IMG/VR virus record: IMGVR_UViG_3300030060_005122
Coordinates: 1 to 25,742 of that record
Length of the DNA: 25,742 bases
From: a virus
Reading direction: 5' to 3' (one strand)
Below the pieces are notes generated by a model, which ran no database searches, was not told where the DNA came from, and was given only the letters and a program-made list of their open reading frames with translations. Of the stretch, positions 7,955 through 16,950 are shown piece after piece. Made by a program: the position numbers and the translations under genes. Numbering within the stretch: the first letter of the stretch is position 1; every line of letters begins with the position of its first letter.

Positions 7955-10900
7955 TTAACTATTGTAACCAACCGTTGTTGTTGTACCCGTGCTAGTAGTG
8001 CCAACATTAGTAGTCGTAGTTGTAGTTGTTGTTACTGGTGTTGGAGTAGTTGTAGTAATTGGAGTTACTGGTGTTGTTGGTGTATTAGTTGTGTTAAGTT
8101 CTATGTTACTAGCGTTACCTATACCTTGAAAACTAAAAGAACTAGTGTCATTACTTGTGTTTTCGTTGTATATGTGACTAAAATATTTATTTTCTTTTGC
8201 AACAAAAGAAGACGATAATCCAACTTCTATATCTGTTACAATTTCATTTTCTACGATCCAACCGCTATCACCGCTATAATTTAATGTATTAAAGTTTTTA
8301 ACAGAAGTAGGTATATCATTGAAAATAGCTGAAACAAAAGAACTGTGTTGAACGTTGTAAAAATTGTTTCTAGTTTCGTTATCATGACTGAAAAGCTGGC
8401 CATTTCTAAAAGTAAAATAAGTGTTGTTTAAAGTTAAGCCACCTTCTTGTATAAAAGACCTAAAGCTAACCCAACCTTTAACGCTTTCTTTATAACTAAC
8501 AGTAATACTATTGTCTTGTCTATAATCAGGATCAGTATCAGTACGGTCAGATGTTAATGGGTTAATTGTAAAATCACTTCCAGCGTCAAAGGTTAAATTA
8601 TAAGTGTCTTTATTATCATCGTAACTTCCAATTATAGCAAAATAATCACCTTTAAATTTATCTCTAAACCAGTCTTTCATACCGGCCTCTGATATAGGCG
8701 TTAATCCATCCATTGATAATCTCATTACAGCGCCTCTTTGTTTATCTGTGAAGTAAGTTCTATAAGAAGCAGAAGCAAATGACTCTGGATTTTTAGATAT
8801 ACCATACTCACCAACAAAAGGTCTTGACTGTCCTAATACCTTGTTTGAAGCTGTTAATTGAGGATTGCCATCAGCGTTAAATATAATGTCTTTATCAGCT
8901 GCTATTTGCACTATTTTATCTTCACATAAAGCAATTAAATCACTGTCTCTAGCATGAAGCTTTTGTATACTACCGTAAGTAGGTTCTAAATCTTTCGTTA
9001 TAGACTCTGCCATCCTAAATTGATTTAATTCGTTTAAACTAGTATTTTTGTTATAAATACCAGAATAAATTAAACCACTCTTTCTCTCATCTTCTTCGTA
9101 CTGCTCTTCTATAGTAGAAGAAGCTTTTACACCGTTTTTAATAAAAGGTCTATTAAAATCATCTCTTATTCTATTAGACTCAACACCGTTGTTAAAAGTA
9201 AAACAATTATAATAAGGTAGCCCAACTTTATCTGGTGAAGAAGCTAAAGTTATGTTATTAAATTTTCCACTACTATTAACAGTTCCGGTGTCAGTAACAT
9301 CATATTGTATGTAACTACCGTCTTTATTTACAAATCTTATTTTAGCGCTACTATAACTTATACTAGAAGAAACATTTAATCCAGGATCTAATGTAACGAC
9401 ATTGTTACTCCAACTTTCAACAACACAACCGACAGAATCAATAGGTGTAGCAGAGCCAGTAACAATAGCATCGACTTCTACGTCAGTTCCAACTGGTATT
9501 ATAGACTCTACGTGTTTATTGCCTGCATTAGAGATGTTTACAGGTATAGATCCAGAAGCTTCAAAGTATATATCTAATCCTTCGTCTATTCTAGGCTCTG
9601 TTTCAAACACAGCGGGATTGTCACTTAAAACTGTAGAATTTTCATCAACAAAGTTTTGCTGTATAGAAAAAACAGTGCTAGTATTTGAATCAGCTAAACT
9701 TTCTATTCCAGAGTCTATAGGATTTGTATTACCAACGTCTTGATCTAACTCTAATATATAACAAACTCTTCTATTATGTGCAGCACCAAAATTAGTTAAT
9801 GCGTCTGTTAGCTCTTGTATTTTAGTGTTATTAGCTGTTGCGTTTAATTTTAAATCCCACCAAGCGTAATGAACTGTTTTTTCATCTTCAACCCAACTAT
9901 TAGTACCGCTGTCCCAAATAGCTCTTCTATTCCAAGAAGTATGATTGTAAATTCTTTTTTTAGTTACATTTAATATTTTAAAAACTCTAGTTGGATCACT
10001 ATCACCATCTATTTTTATTTTATTACCTGGTACAAGATTATCTATTATTTGTTGATTAGCAGGATTATTAGCTACAGGGTTCCATTGATTTTTAATTTTA
10101 TTAATATCGTGTTGCGAGTTATAACCTATTTGAGTACTATTACTTATAGACGCTATGTTTATATCACAAACTTTATCTCTATATTCTTTTTGATTGTTAT
10201 GATTTTCAATGTTTTGTAAATTTATTCTATTTTGTTGTGATTCACCTGAAATTCCAGTTGATGTATATTGAATATTACCAGCCCATCTATCACCTCCATT
10301 AGCGAGATATCGAGGTCCTGTTTGAACACTGGTACCATATCCACTATATACACTTGCTACTGGACTACTTCCATCGTAAAGATCTTCACCCACAGCGGAA
10401 AAAGATAAATGTAAAAAGAATTTACCAGTTTCACCAGGCTGACCATAAACTTGTTCTCCAACACCATTAGCACCAGAAAAAGGGCCTAAATATTTTTTCC
10501 AAGCTTTTGCACCTGCTCCACCACTAGAAGTCAAGGCATGATGTCCATTTGTAGTTATAGCGCCATCTAAAGAATTTATTATATTGTAATCTCTATCATA
10601 AACTCTTTTATTTGTAGTGGAATTATCGCCTTGAGGATGTGTATCATCAGCTGAAATCCAATCTATAATATTTAAACCAGCTGTGCCTTTAAATAAATTA
10701 CCACTTAACGAAACATCAAAGCTATAACCAAGAGTAGGAGAGTTGTTAGGAGGGTATGCGTATCTTGTAGGTTGCCCACTGTTAGCGTAAGGATCGACAG
10801 TAGGCTGTTGCGACGACATGTGTAATTGGTCAACAAACCAACCACTAGAAGCCGCTACGCCAGTTCCAAAAGTTAAAACACCGTTGTTAGCACTACTTTG

Positions 10901-13654
10901 TGAACCATCATATTCAGCGGCCGTGTCACTAAAATTGGTAGGTGTGTTAGCGGCAGTAGCAAGCGAAATACCACTGTTATTATTTGATATGTAACTTCCC
11001 CAAAGTTGAGTAATACTAGCTTGATTTCTTAAAGAAAAAACATCAAAAAGAGCCACATTATTTACAACAGGATTTATACCTATTTGACTTTCTAAAAACT
11101 CATCTGTAATAATGTCTGATAATATTTTAACAAAAAATCTACCTTCAAACTCCTCAAATAACTCTTTTTCTTCAATAAGAACTTGAGTTTTTAAAGATGT
11201 ATTTAAAACACCAGAACTACTTTCTATCCAGCCATCAGCACTTACTATAGGCTCGTCAAAAGTTATAAAATACTCGTCATTAACTAATTCTAAAGCAACT
11301 ACTTTATATCTTTTTGATTTTAACGTAGCTCCACCAGCGTCAGTAGCTTCAAATCTTATATGTATTACCTTGCCTTGTTTTGTTAAAGCGTCAAGATCTT
11401 GTAGCTCTTCAGAAGAAGCTTGTGGCTTATCAAAAGCTATTTTATTGAACAAAGGTCTAGGTTGTAAAGTTACATTTGTATAAAGAGTAGATAAAGAACC
11501 ATCACCATCTAATCTTCCAAGCTCTCTATATTTTTTACGTATAAAATCAGGTGCTTCGTTGCTTATAGCTATTACTTTAAATTTATTGTCAGAGTCTACT
11601 TGTAAATCGCTTTCTAAAGCTTTTTTAAGTATTATAAAATCATCTTCTTTTATTTTATTTCTATCTGAAGAGGGAAACGAAAGCCATAAATTACCATCTT
11701 CTTCTGCTCTATAAACTCTATCTAAAACTAAATTGTAATATTCAGAGTCTGTTTCTTTTATATAAAACTTTAAAAACTTAGCATCACCTTCAGGTATCGG
11801 TATGTTACTTGCTACAATAGAATTAGGGTTACTTGCGGCGCCTTTAAAGTTACTTCCAACGCCTATATCAAAAGGTAGTTTTTTAGTTGATTTGTCACCA
11901 CCTGTAAAAACAGGTGTTTCTCTACCAAAAGCATCAACGTAAACTACACCTAGTTGATAATCTCTCAAAGACTTAACAGATCTTTTGCCGTCGTCATTTA
12001 CATCTTGTATTTTTCTATCTTCAAAATCTATATTTAAATTTACACCTTTATCAAGATTAATACTTAAGTTTTGTGTATAATTACCATATATTAATCTACC
12101 AGCAGTAAAATCTTGTGCTTTAGCTTTTTTAGGCACGTTGTCAAAAGGACGTAACAATTGATTTTCAGGAAGTATACCGTATATCGTATCAGAAGTAATA
12201 GAGTAATAACCGGTATTAGAAGGGCTAGCAGGACCACTTATTAAATTAACTGTAATATTTGAGCCGTCTATAGTAAACCACTGTGGATTATCAGAAAGAC
12301 CAGAGGGCGTTTGAATTTTAGGCTTTATAGTATCTATAGAATAAACAGCCGGACTAGACTCTGCTTTGTAAAGTAAATCTATTTCTACAACACCACTTGG
12401 TATATCATTTGTAACAAACTCAGTTAGATTTATTTGCTTAACGGTGTTTTGCATAGCTGTATTGTATGGCTCTCTAGTAGGATGTATGTTATATATGCCT
12501 GGTAAAAAAGCAGCTTGAGTAAAAGGTGAAAAAGCAGAATATTCTCCATCTTGATATTTATACCTATAACCAAACCTTGGAAAATCTTTGTCAAATAAAA
12601 TGTCACTTAAATTTTCAAGTTGAAAATCATACTGTGTGTTTGTTACAGGCGTTGAAGAGTCAACATTTAGTATTTGAACTGTGTATTGCACTTGCCAAGC
12701 TGTATACACACCTTGACCAGTTTGAGTGCCAACATAATTAGGTGGCGCAACTACTTTAGCTCTAACTTGAGTGTTAGTAGGCAAAGCACCAGCGGCGTTA
12801 ATATCTGATAAAAGTAAAATATCACCTATGTCTATATTTAAACCTACGCCATCTAAAACTTGAAAAGTACTACTGCTTGTAGGTGTGCCACCAGTAAGTT
12901 GTACTCCATTGATCAAGGTTATAGTAGTGTTAGCGTAGCCTCTCATTACAGTTTGTAATTCAACGGTTATAACTACAGTATTTGTATTGTTAGCGCTATA
13001 AACGTCTGCTGTTGTTATTGATATTGGTTCTGTAATTCCAGACGTTGATTTATCATTAACGCCTACTAATTCTAACTTTAAAGGATGTTCTGGTTTTCTT
13101 TTTATAACAGTTATATGCTCTTCTAATAAAGTTCCTTGAGAAACATTGTCAACATAAAAATTACTTGTTGTGTTAAAATCTGAGTGCAAGTTGTTATCTC
13201 TAAACTGTTGTATATTTATTTTTTTAGGTTCATTTACACCGTCTGTAAAAAATAAAAAGTCATCAATAATATTGATACCCGTAACAAAACTTCCCAGTGG
13301 AAGTAAATTAAGCTTTAATACGCTATTATCAGAGTCTACTAAAATTATTTTATTAGTATCTGTTGCTATATCATATTCTATTATACCACTAGAAGTACCT
13401 TGTATTATATAATAAAGCTTGTTATTTTTTTCATCTGCTATTTGCCCAACACAAAAGGCATCGGCAGGCATACTACTAATACCTGTACTTCTTAATGTGT
13501 TACCTAAAATATTTTGAACACTACCTACGTCAGAATCGTCAGATGTAGAAACTTGAACATTTAAAGCTTCTCTATATTCTCCATTAGGTATTATTCTATC
13601 ATCGAGGTCTAAGTTCATGCGACCTCTAGTAAAAGTTTTATTAATGTTCGGCAT
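7955..13654 (-). CDS. Giant tail 'muzzle'/stabilisation-type protein with propeller-like blades
   Basis: A 1899-aa protein. It opens with FTRGRMNLDLDDRIIPNGEY (8-27), a signature I associate with large crAss-like phage tail (stabilisation or muzzle) proteins. Residues about 66-150 contain propeller-type blades, for example GQIADEKNNKLYYIIQGT and FLFFTDGVNEPKKINI, the latter like a YWTD blade. A conserved-looking block FPRFGYRYKYQDGEYSAFSP occurs at 358-377. Further blade-like sequence (YFTDKQRGAVMRLSMDG) reappears at about 1633-1650, so a propeller may be split by a long beta-rich insertion. The last ~46 residues are almost entirely Thr, Pro, Val and Gly. Family knowledge places such a protein at the portal-distal tail, plugging the channel and carrying receptor-binding parts; that role is inferred here. 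It sits 3 nt after a ring-like protein and is by far the largest complete gene in the window. Confidence 0.8.
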   Translation of the reverse strand: MPNINKTFTRGRMNLDLDDRIIPNGEYREALNVQVSTSDDSDVGSVQNILGNTLRSTGISSMPADAFCVGQIADEKNNKLYYIIQGTSSGIIEYDIATDTNKIILVDSDNSVLKLNLLPLGSFVTGINIIDDFLFFTDGVNEPKKINIQQFRDNNLHSDFNTTSNFYVDNVSQGTLLEEHITVIKRKPEHPLKLELVGVNDKSTSGITEPISITTADVYSANNTNTVVITVELQTVMRGYANTTITLINGVQLTGGTPTSSSTFQVLDGVGLNIDIGDILLLSDINAAGALPTNTQVRAKVVAPPNYVGTQTGQGVYTAWQVQYTVQILNVDSSTPVTNTQYDFQLENLSDILFDKDFPRFGYRYKYQDGEYSAFSPFTQAAFLPGIYNIHPTREPYNTAMQNTVKQINLTEFVTNDIPSGVVEIDLLYKAESSPAVYSIDTIKPKIQTPSGLSDNPQWFTIDGSNITVNLISGPASPSNTGYYSITSDTIYGILPENQLLRPFDNVPKKAKAQDFTAGRLIYGNYTQNLSINLDKGVNLNIDFEDRKIQDVNDDGKRSVKSLRDYQLGVVYVDAFGRETPVFTGGDKSTKKLPFDIGVGSNFKGAASNPNSIVASNIPIPEGDAKFLKFYIKETDSEYYNLVLDRVYRAEEDGNLWLSFPSSDRNKIKEDDFIILKKALESDLQVDSDNKFKVIAISNEAPDFIRKKYRELGRLDGDGSLSTLYTNVTLQPRPLFNKIAFDKPQASSEELQDLDALTKQGKVIHIRFEATDAGGATLKSKRYKVVALELVNDEYFITFDEPIVSADGWIESSSGVLNTSLKTQVLIEEKELFEEFEGRFFVKILSDIITDEFLESQIGINPVVNNVALFDVFSLRNQASITQLWGSYISNNNSGISLATAANTPTNFSDTAAEYDGSQSSANNGVLTFGTGVAASSGWFVDQLHMSSQQPTVDPYANSGQPTRYAYPPNNSPTLGYSFDVSLSGNLFKGTAGLNIIDWISADDTHPQGDNSTTNKRVYDRDYNIINSLDGAITTNGHHALTSSGGAGAKAWKKYLGPFSGANGVGEQVYGQPGETGKFFLHLSFSAVGEDLYDGSSPVASVYSGYGTSVQTGPRYLANGGDRWAGNIQYTSTGISGESQQNRINLQNIENHNNQKEYRDKVCDINIASISNSTQIGYNSQHDINKIKNQWNPVANNPANQQIIDNLVPGNKIKIDGDSDPTRVFKILNVTKKRIYNHTSWNRRAIWDSGTNSWVEDEKTVHYAWWDLKLNATANNTKIQELTDALTNFGAAHNRRVCYILELDQDVGNTNPIDSGIESLADSNTSTVFSIQQNFVDENSTVLSDNPAVFETEPRIDEGLDIYFEASGSIPVNISNAGNKHVESIIPVGTDVEVDAIVTGSATPIDSVGCVVESWSNNVVTLDPGLNVSSSISYSSAKIRFVNKDGSYIQYDVTDTGTVNSSGKFNNITLASSPDKVGLPYYNCFTFNNGVESNRIRDDFNRPFIKNGVKASSTIEEQYEEDERKSGLIYSGIYNKNTSLNELNQFRMAESITKDLEPTYGSIQKLHARDSDLIALCEDKIVQIAADKDIIFNADGNPQLTASNKVLGQSRPFVGEYGISKNPESFASASYRTYFTDKQRGAVMRLSMDGLTPISEAGMKDWFRDKFKGDYFAIIGSYDDNKDTYNLTFDAGSDFTINPLTSDRTDTDPDYRQDNSITVSYKESVKGWVSFRSFIQEGGLTLNNTYFTFRNGQLFSHDNETRNNFYNVQHSSFVSAIFNDIPTSVKNFNTLNYSGDSGWIVENEIVTDIEVGLSSSFVAKENKYFSHIYNENTSNDTSSFSFQGIGNASNIELNTTNTPTTPVTPITTTTPTPVTTTTTTTTNVGTTSTGTTTTVGYNS
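7960..8095 (-). repeat. Threonine-rich low-complexity tail with short direct repeats
   Basis: The 3' end of the 1899-aa gene encodes a Thr/Pro-rich tail with runs such as TTTTPTP and VTTTTTTTTN. In DNA it is dominated by ACT/ACA/ACC codons (gtt/gta/tgt on the + strand). A perfect 13-bp direct repeat, gttactggtgttg, lies at 8031-8043 and 8064-8076. Such tracts can change length by slippage and give an extended linker or surface tail. Confidence 0.8.
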
Positions 13655-13657
13655 TTA

Positions 13658-15169
13658 TTAGTGTTTTATGTGTTTAGACTTACCTCTAAATATTTGTGTA
13701 ATTTCTTCTAATTTAATATTGGATAATCTAAGTTTAGCTTTTCTTATTTCTGCAAACCTTTCTTTTTTATATCTACGAACTATATACTCTGGCGTGTTAG
13801 CTCTTGTAGATAATATTGCATACATTATACTTTTATACATAGCTTCTTCTGCAAACTTATGCACTTGCATCTCAGCATCAGTGCCAAGACTATCGCTAAT
13901 GTAATCTAGCACAATTGTTTTGCCACTTAAGTTTGAGCTAAAGTGTATTTTACCTCTAAGATTATCTACGTAATAAGAGCCGTTGTCTTGAGCGTGACTA
14001 GGCTCCAAACCATACCTTCTACCAACGTTAGCTTCAAATATATGGTCGTCATAATCGTAATCGTGCTGTTGATTTTCGCTAGGCTTTGCTGATTTATAAT
14101 TACTCCAAGTTGTAGACTCACCACCTTCAATTAACGTTTTAGATAAAGCGTCGCAACTTATAACAACATCATCTACTATATTTTCGCTATTAGCAAGTGT
14201 ATTGTCAGTAAAGTTTTCTATAAAACTAGTTATTAAAACAAAAACTTCTGTTTCATTACTAACATCTACATCTGTTAATGTTTTTGTAGAAGCTGTGTTT
14301 AAACCATCATTAAAAGTAATAACAGCTCTATCTCCATTTGTTAAATATAAATCAAATATTTCATCAGTGTTATTTAAAGAAGGTCCACTAGCTAAATTTG
14401 GATTTGACGTTATAGGATCAAAGCCTGGATATGTTAAGGTACTTATTCCAACTCTAAGAGTCCCAACACCTTTTCCAGTAACAGCTGCAGCAGATTTACC
14501 AAGAGCTGAAAGATCTATGAGATCTATACCTTCAACATTAACTTTTTGCCAGCAAGCATAAGCTCTGCTAGTGGTATCAACATTTAAAGGAGGGATGGGA
14601 GCAGTGCTACCGTGTTCAAAAACTAACTGTTCGTTTACTACGTGGACTTTGTCTGTAGAAGTTATTGATGCGCTACCTAAAAACGCTGGTGATTTATGCC
14701 AGTCTTCTCCAGAAGCGTTAGGATTAGGTATAGCTGCTTTAAAGTCTCCGTTGTTAAGCAGCGTAGTTGAAGGTACTATAAAATCGTAAGATTTATCTTC
14801 GTCTTGAAGTATTTTAAAAGGATTTTGCGTGTGTTTAGTTGGGTACAAAGGTTGTTTTATACCAGCGTTATCTACACATAAAACTCTAGTGTAGTTAACA
14901 TAGTCGTGAGGAAGTATCATTGTAAGTGATGGTGGTAGCTCTATTTCTTGAGATTTTATAGATTTGAAAGTATCAAAGCTTAATTCTGCTAAAGCTCTCA
15001 TAGCATGAAACTGTACATCTGTTCTACTTGCCTTACCTATAATTTTTTCTTCACCAACATAAGCTACCATAAACTGATTTATAACGTCATTTAAAGAAGT
15101 AAATTGATAGTTACCAAAATTAGAAGGTTCGTTATAATAATCGTATTGTGTTTGATTTAATATTCCCAT
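13658..15169 (-). CDS. Ring/connector (tail-tube-like) protein, larger
   Basis: A 503-aa protein. The N-terminal ~110 residues are helical and strongly patterned (LNDVINQFMVAYVGEEKIIG, VQFHAMRALAELSFDTFKSI, ELPPSLTMILPHDYVNYTRV), like portal-bound ring proteins of podoviruses and crAss-like phages. Residues about 125-340 form a beta-rich, Thr/Ser/Asn-rich insertion. The C-terminus returns to helix (QVHKFAEEAMYKSIMYAILS) with a basic tail (RRYKKERFAEIRKAKLRLSN). This layout of a helical core split by a beta domain fits a gp4-like or 'ring protein' neck component, probably binding under the portal and above the giant propeller protein. It lies 3 nt both from the 227-aa gene upstream and from the giant gene downstream, so it is operonic. 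The family call is from pattern and position. Confidence 0.7.
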   Translation of the reverse strand: MGILNQTQYDYYNEPSNFGNYQFTSLNDVINQFMVAYVGEEKIIGKASRTDVQFHAMRALAELSFDTFKSIKSQEIELPPSLTMILPHDYVNYTRVLCVDNAGIKQPLYPTKHTQNPFKILQDEDKSYDFIVPSTTLLNNGDFKAAIPNPNASGEDWHKSPAFLGSASITSTDKVHVVNEQLVFEHGSTAPIPPLNVDTTSRAYACWQKVNVEGIDLIDLSALGKSAAAVTGKGVGTLRVGISTLTYPGFDPITSNPNLASGPSLNNTDEIFDLYLTNGDRAVITFNDGLNTASTKTLTDVDVSNETEVFVLITSFIENFTDNTLANSENIVDDVVISCDALSKTLIEGGESTTWSNYKSAKPSENQQHDYDYDDHIFEANVGRRYGLEPSHAQDNGSYYVDNLRGKIHFSSNLSGKTIVLDYISDSLGTDAEMQVHKFAEEAMYKSIMYAILSTRANTPEYIVRRYKKERFAEIRKAKLRLSNIKLEEITQIFRGKSKHIKH

Positions 15170-15172
15170 TTA

Positions 15173-15856
15173 TTATTGTTTTTCTTGTTGAATATCTTTT
15201 GCTTCTTCTGCTGCGCCTATTTGATATAAACTAGCGTCTTTCATAGCTATACCAGCTAGCTTCAATATATTTAAAACTAAATTTGGTTCTTCAGATACGT
15301 GTAATTCAAAATTAACACTATTCGTTTCATTATATAATTGATTAGTACCTGCATCAAAACCGTTCCACTCAACTGGTGTTGGTATTTTTACATAGTCTAT
15401 ATTTATATCTTCTATAGTATTAGGAATTACTACTATAAGAGATCCTTGCATGTAATAAACTGGTCTTGATAAAGTAGGTGCTGTTAAAGGTGAGTTTGAA
15501 GCTGTTGCTGCTTTTTGATGTGTTAGCTTTTCTATAGTAACGTTATTATTAATATTGCTAACTCTAGCTAATCTATAAAGATCTTTTGGTAGAACAAAAA
15601 CACCATTAGTACTTGTTGCTGATTCTACTTTTTTAAATATTTCTATTTTTTCTTCAAGTATATCTATTGGATCAGCGTACATAGTCTTATTACCAGGTAC
15701 TCTACCAAACTGTGCTCTATCATAAAAATATTGCTCAAATATATCCATCTGAGCTTGATTAGCAAATAAGTTAAATTCCTGTGGTGTTATATAGCCTCTT
15801 TGTTCTTTGTTTGCTAAAGCTAAAACTCTTTGATATACTGTATCTATATTTACCAT
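15173..15856 (-). CDS. Ring/head-tail connector-like protein, smaller
   Basis: A 227-aa protein. The N-terminus VNIDTVYQRVLALANKEQRG followed by YITPQEFNLFANQAQMDIFE is an all-helical pattern I associate with crAss-like and podovirus connector (ring) proteins that bind the portal. The middle has beta character (GVFVLPKDLYRLARVSNI; GSLIVVIPNTIEDINIDYVK) with LPKDLYRL typical of such neck proteins. The C-terminus is helical (ELHVSEEPNLVLNILKLAGI). No enzymatic motifs. Its ATG follows directly on the stop codon of the 50-aa gene with no spacer, and the 503-aa ring-like gene starts 3 nt after it. Two adjacent ring-type proteins immediately before the giant tail protein match a short non-contractile tail. 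Function is inferred. Confidence 0.7.
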   Translation of the reverse strand: MVNIDTVYQRVLALANKEQRGYITPQEFNLFANQAQMDIFEQYFYDRAQFGRVPGNKTMYADPIDILEEKIEIFKKVESATSTNGVFVLPKDLYRLARVSNINNNVTIEKLTHQKAATASNSPLTAPTLSRPVYYMQGSLIVVIPNTIEDINIDYVKIPTPVEWNGFDAGTNQLYNETNSVNFELHVSEEPNLVLNILKLAGIAMKDASLYQIGAAEEAKDIQQEKQ

Positions 15857-16009
15857 TTATTTACTTTTTTTATAAGGAAATACTTTATTAAGTATTTGTT
15901 TTCTTTTATTGCAACCACAGTTATCTCCTGCTACTTTATGTACAAACTTCTTTATTCCTGTTGCGGTTGTTATTTTTTCTATTGTGTCGCCTAAGCCTTT
16001 TGATTCCAT
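15857..16009 (-). CDS. Small CxC-motif protein, 50 aa
   Basis: An ATG at 16009 opens 50 codons ending in TAA at 15857-15859. The N-terminal half, SKGLGDTIEKITTATGIKKF, is amphipathic helix-like. The C-terminal half carries GDNCGCNKRKQILNKVFPYK with two cysteines in a CxC arrangement (residues 31 and 33), followed by a basic segment. I recall closely similar short proteins ('GLGDT.EK...ATGI' plus 'DCGC..R...LN..FPY') as hypothetical genes in marine phage structural operons; this could not be searched. The tight fit supports a real gene: its stop abuts the ring-protein ATG without a single spacer base, and it fills an otherwise empty gap. Function unknown; the cysteines could bind metal or form disulfides between subunits. 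Confidence 0.75.
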   Translation of the reverse strand: MESKGLGDTIEKITTATGIKKFVHKVAGDNCGCNKRKQILNKVFPYKKSK

Positions 16010-16027
16010 AATAATATTTGTAGTTAC

Positions 16028-16047
16028 GATCGCCCCGTAGGGCGACC
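16028..16047 (-). promoter_or_regulatory. Stem-loop with cUACGg tetraloop in the 272-aa/50-aa gene gap
   Basis: On the transcribed strand the 6-bp perfect stem TCGCCC/GGGCGA closes the loop TACG and extends by one G-T and one G-C pair. c(UACG)g belongs to the hyperstable UNCG tetraloop class. No U-tract follows, so it is either a weak or factor-dependent terminator, an RNA-processing or stability element, or a barrier between the two genes. It is strikingly GC-rich against the surrounding sequence. Confidence 0.6.
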
Positions 16048-16061
16048 GCTCTACAGTTTGA

Positions 16062-16880
16062 TTAGTTTAATCTTTTTTCTATATTTGAATATATTTCCAT
16101 ACCTTCATCAGTTTTAAACCAATGCGCCAAAGCGGTGTATGGATGCTCGTCAAATGGCACCGTCATTATTTTTCTATCGTTAGAACCCCATAAAAAGTTT
16201 CTTTGATCAGAAGATAATTTAATAATACCAAGTTCTACAGCCTTAATACCAAAGTTTCTAAGCTGTACGTTATCATCAGCAGCTAATTCTAAGAACAAAG
16301 CAGGATTATTTCGTGCAAATACTAATAAATCTCTTTTAAGCTCTTTAGAACTCATCTTAGATACCTCAGAACCTTTTTCTACACGCATAATAGCTTCTGC
16401 CATATCAATGTCTAGTTCTCTAGCTATTAATATAGCGTCTGCTTCTAGCTCTAAAATTTCAATATCATCAGCAGCTTCTTTAACAGGGTTGTATTCTGTA
16501 TAAAGCTTGTTTTTATCTGGATGATAAAGAGACAATAGTTTTTGCAATGTAGTTTTTGATTTTTCTACAAACAAACTACCATTTCTAAAAATTATGTGAG
16601 CTAATCTTTGCTCGCCTTTCATTTCGTCAACAAAAGGCGTGTTTTGGTTTTGACAATACTTAATTTCTCTTTCATATCCTTTTTCTTCATCAAACCAATA
16701 AATATTAGCTGATTTTATCATTCTTGATAAAGGCTTTTTGTTTCCAGTCAAATTATAAACCCTATCTTTTATTTCCCAAGTTGGTTTTTTAGGTTCAACT
16801 TTTTTAGGTTTTGGTGTTTCAACAACTGGTGTTTCGACAACAGGTACCTCTACCTTTTGTGTTTCTTTTTTCTTTGCCAT
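16062..16880 (-). CDS. Conserved-looking virion-operon protein, 272 aa, unknown function
   Basis: The protein begins with an unstructured Lys/Pro/Val/Glu tail containing a near-tandem repeat (VPVVETPVVETPKPKK, residues 12-27). It continues as a compact, probably helical domain: PTWEIKDRVYNLTGNKKPLS, then basic stretches, then acidic helices (DDIEILELEADAILIARELD, about 138-157). The C-terminus has FGIKAVELGIIKLSSDQRNF, FDEHPYTALAHWFKTDEG and an acidic/basic end. No catalytic motif is evident. The gene is bounded by the capsid terminator upstream and a second GC-rich hairpin downstream, so its mRNA level may be set separately from its neighbours. By position (directly after the capsid gene, before ring proteins) it may be a head-completion, decoration or assembly factor. 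I recall similar sequences as unassigned proteins of marine phages. Start chosen at 16880, MAKKKE. Confidence 0.7.
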   Translation of the reverse strand: MAKKKETQKVEVPVVETPVVETPKPKKVEPKKPTWEIKDRVYNLTGNKKPLSRMIKSANIYWFDEEKGYEREIKYCQNQNTPFVDEMKGEQRLAHIIFRNGSLFVEKSKTTLQKLLSLYHPDKNKLYTEYNPVKEAADDIEILELEADAILIARELDIDMAEAIMRVEKGSEVSKMSSKELKRDLLVFARNNPALFLELAADDNVQLRNFGIKAVELGIIKLSSDQRNFLWGSNDRKIMTVPFDEHPYTALAHWFKTDEGMEIYSNIEKRLN

Positions 16881-16904
16881 AATATAATATATAATAAAAT
16901 TAAT

Positions 16905-16940
16905 AAAATAAAAGGCCGAGGCCGAAGCCCCGGTCTTTTT
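16905..16940 (-). terminator. Intrinsic terminator after the major capsid gene
   Basis: On the minus strand, GACCGGGGC and GCCTCGGCC pair around the loop TTCG, with one G-T wobble and one A-C mismatch near the base; the A-run before the stem pairs with the T-run after it. TTTTATTTT follows, giving a classic rho-independent terminator with a hyperstable c(UUCG)g tetraloop. It begins about 10 nt after the capsid stop codon. Only about 24 nt separate the end of the U-tract from the next ATG, so the next genes either depend on read-through or have a promoter I cannot define. Confidence 0.88.
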
Positions 16941-16950
16941 ATAAAAATGC

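Noticed and set aside
7960-8095. Possible variable repeat of a diversity-generating retroelement
   Set aside because: No reverse transcriptase or template repeat is visible in the window, and the tract is Thr-codon low complexity, not an adenine-biased variable region.
14202-14561. Open frame of 119 codons on the + strand
   Set aside because: Antisense to the 503-aa ring-type gene; no start-site context.
16881-16904. Promoter for the 272-aa gene and downstream operon
   Set aside because: The short AT-rich gap contains TATA-like runs but no convincing paired -33/-7 Bacteroidota-type elements; AT content alone is not evidence.
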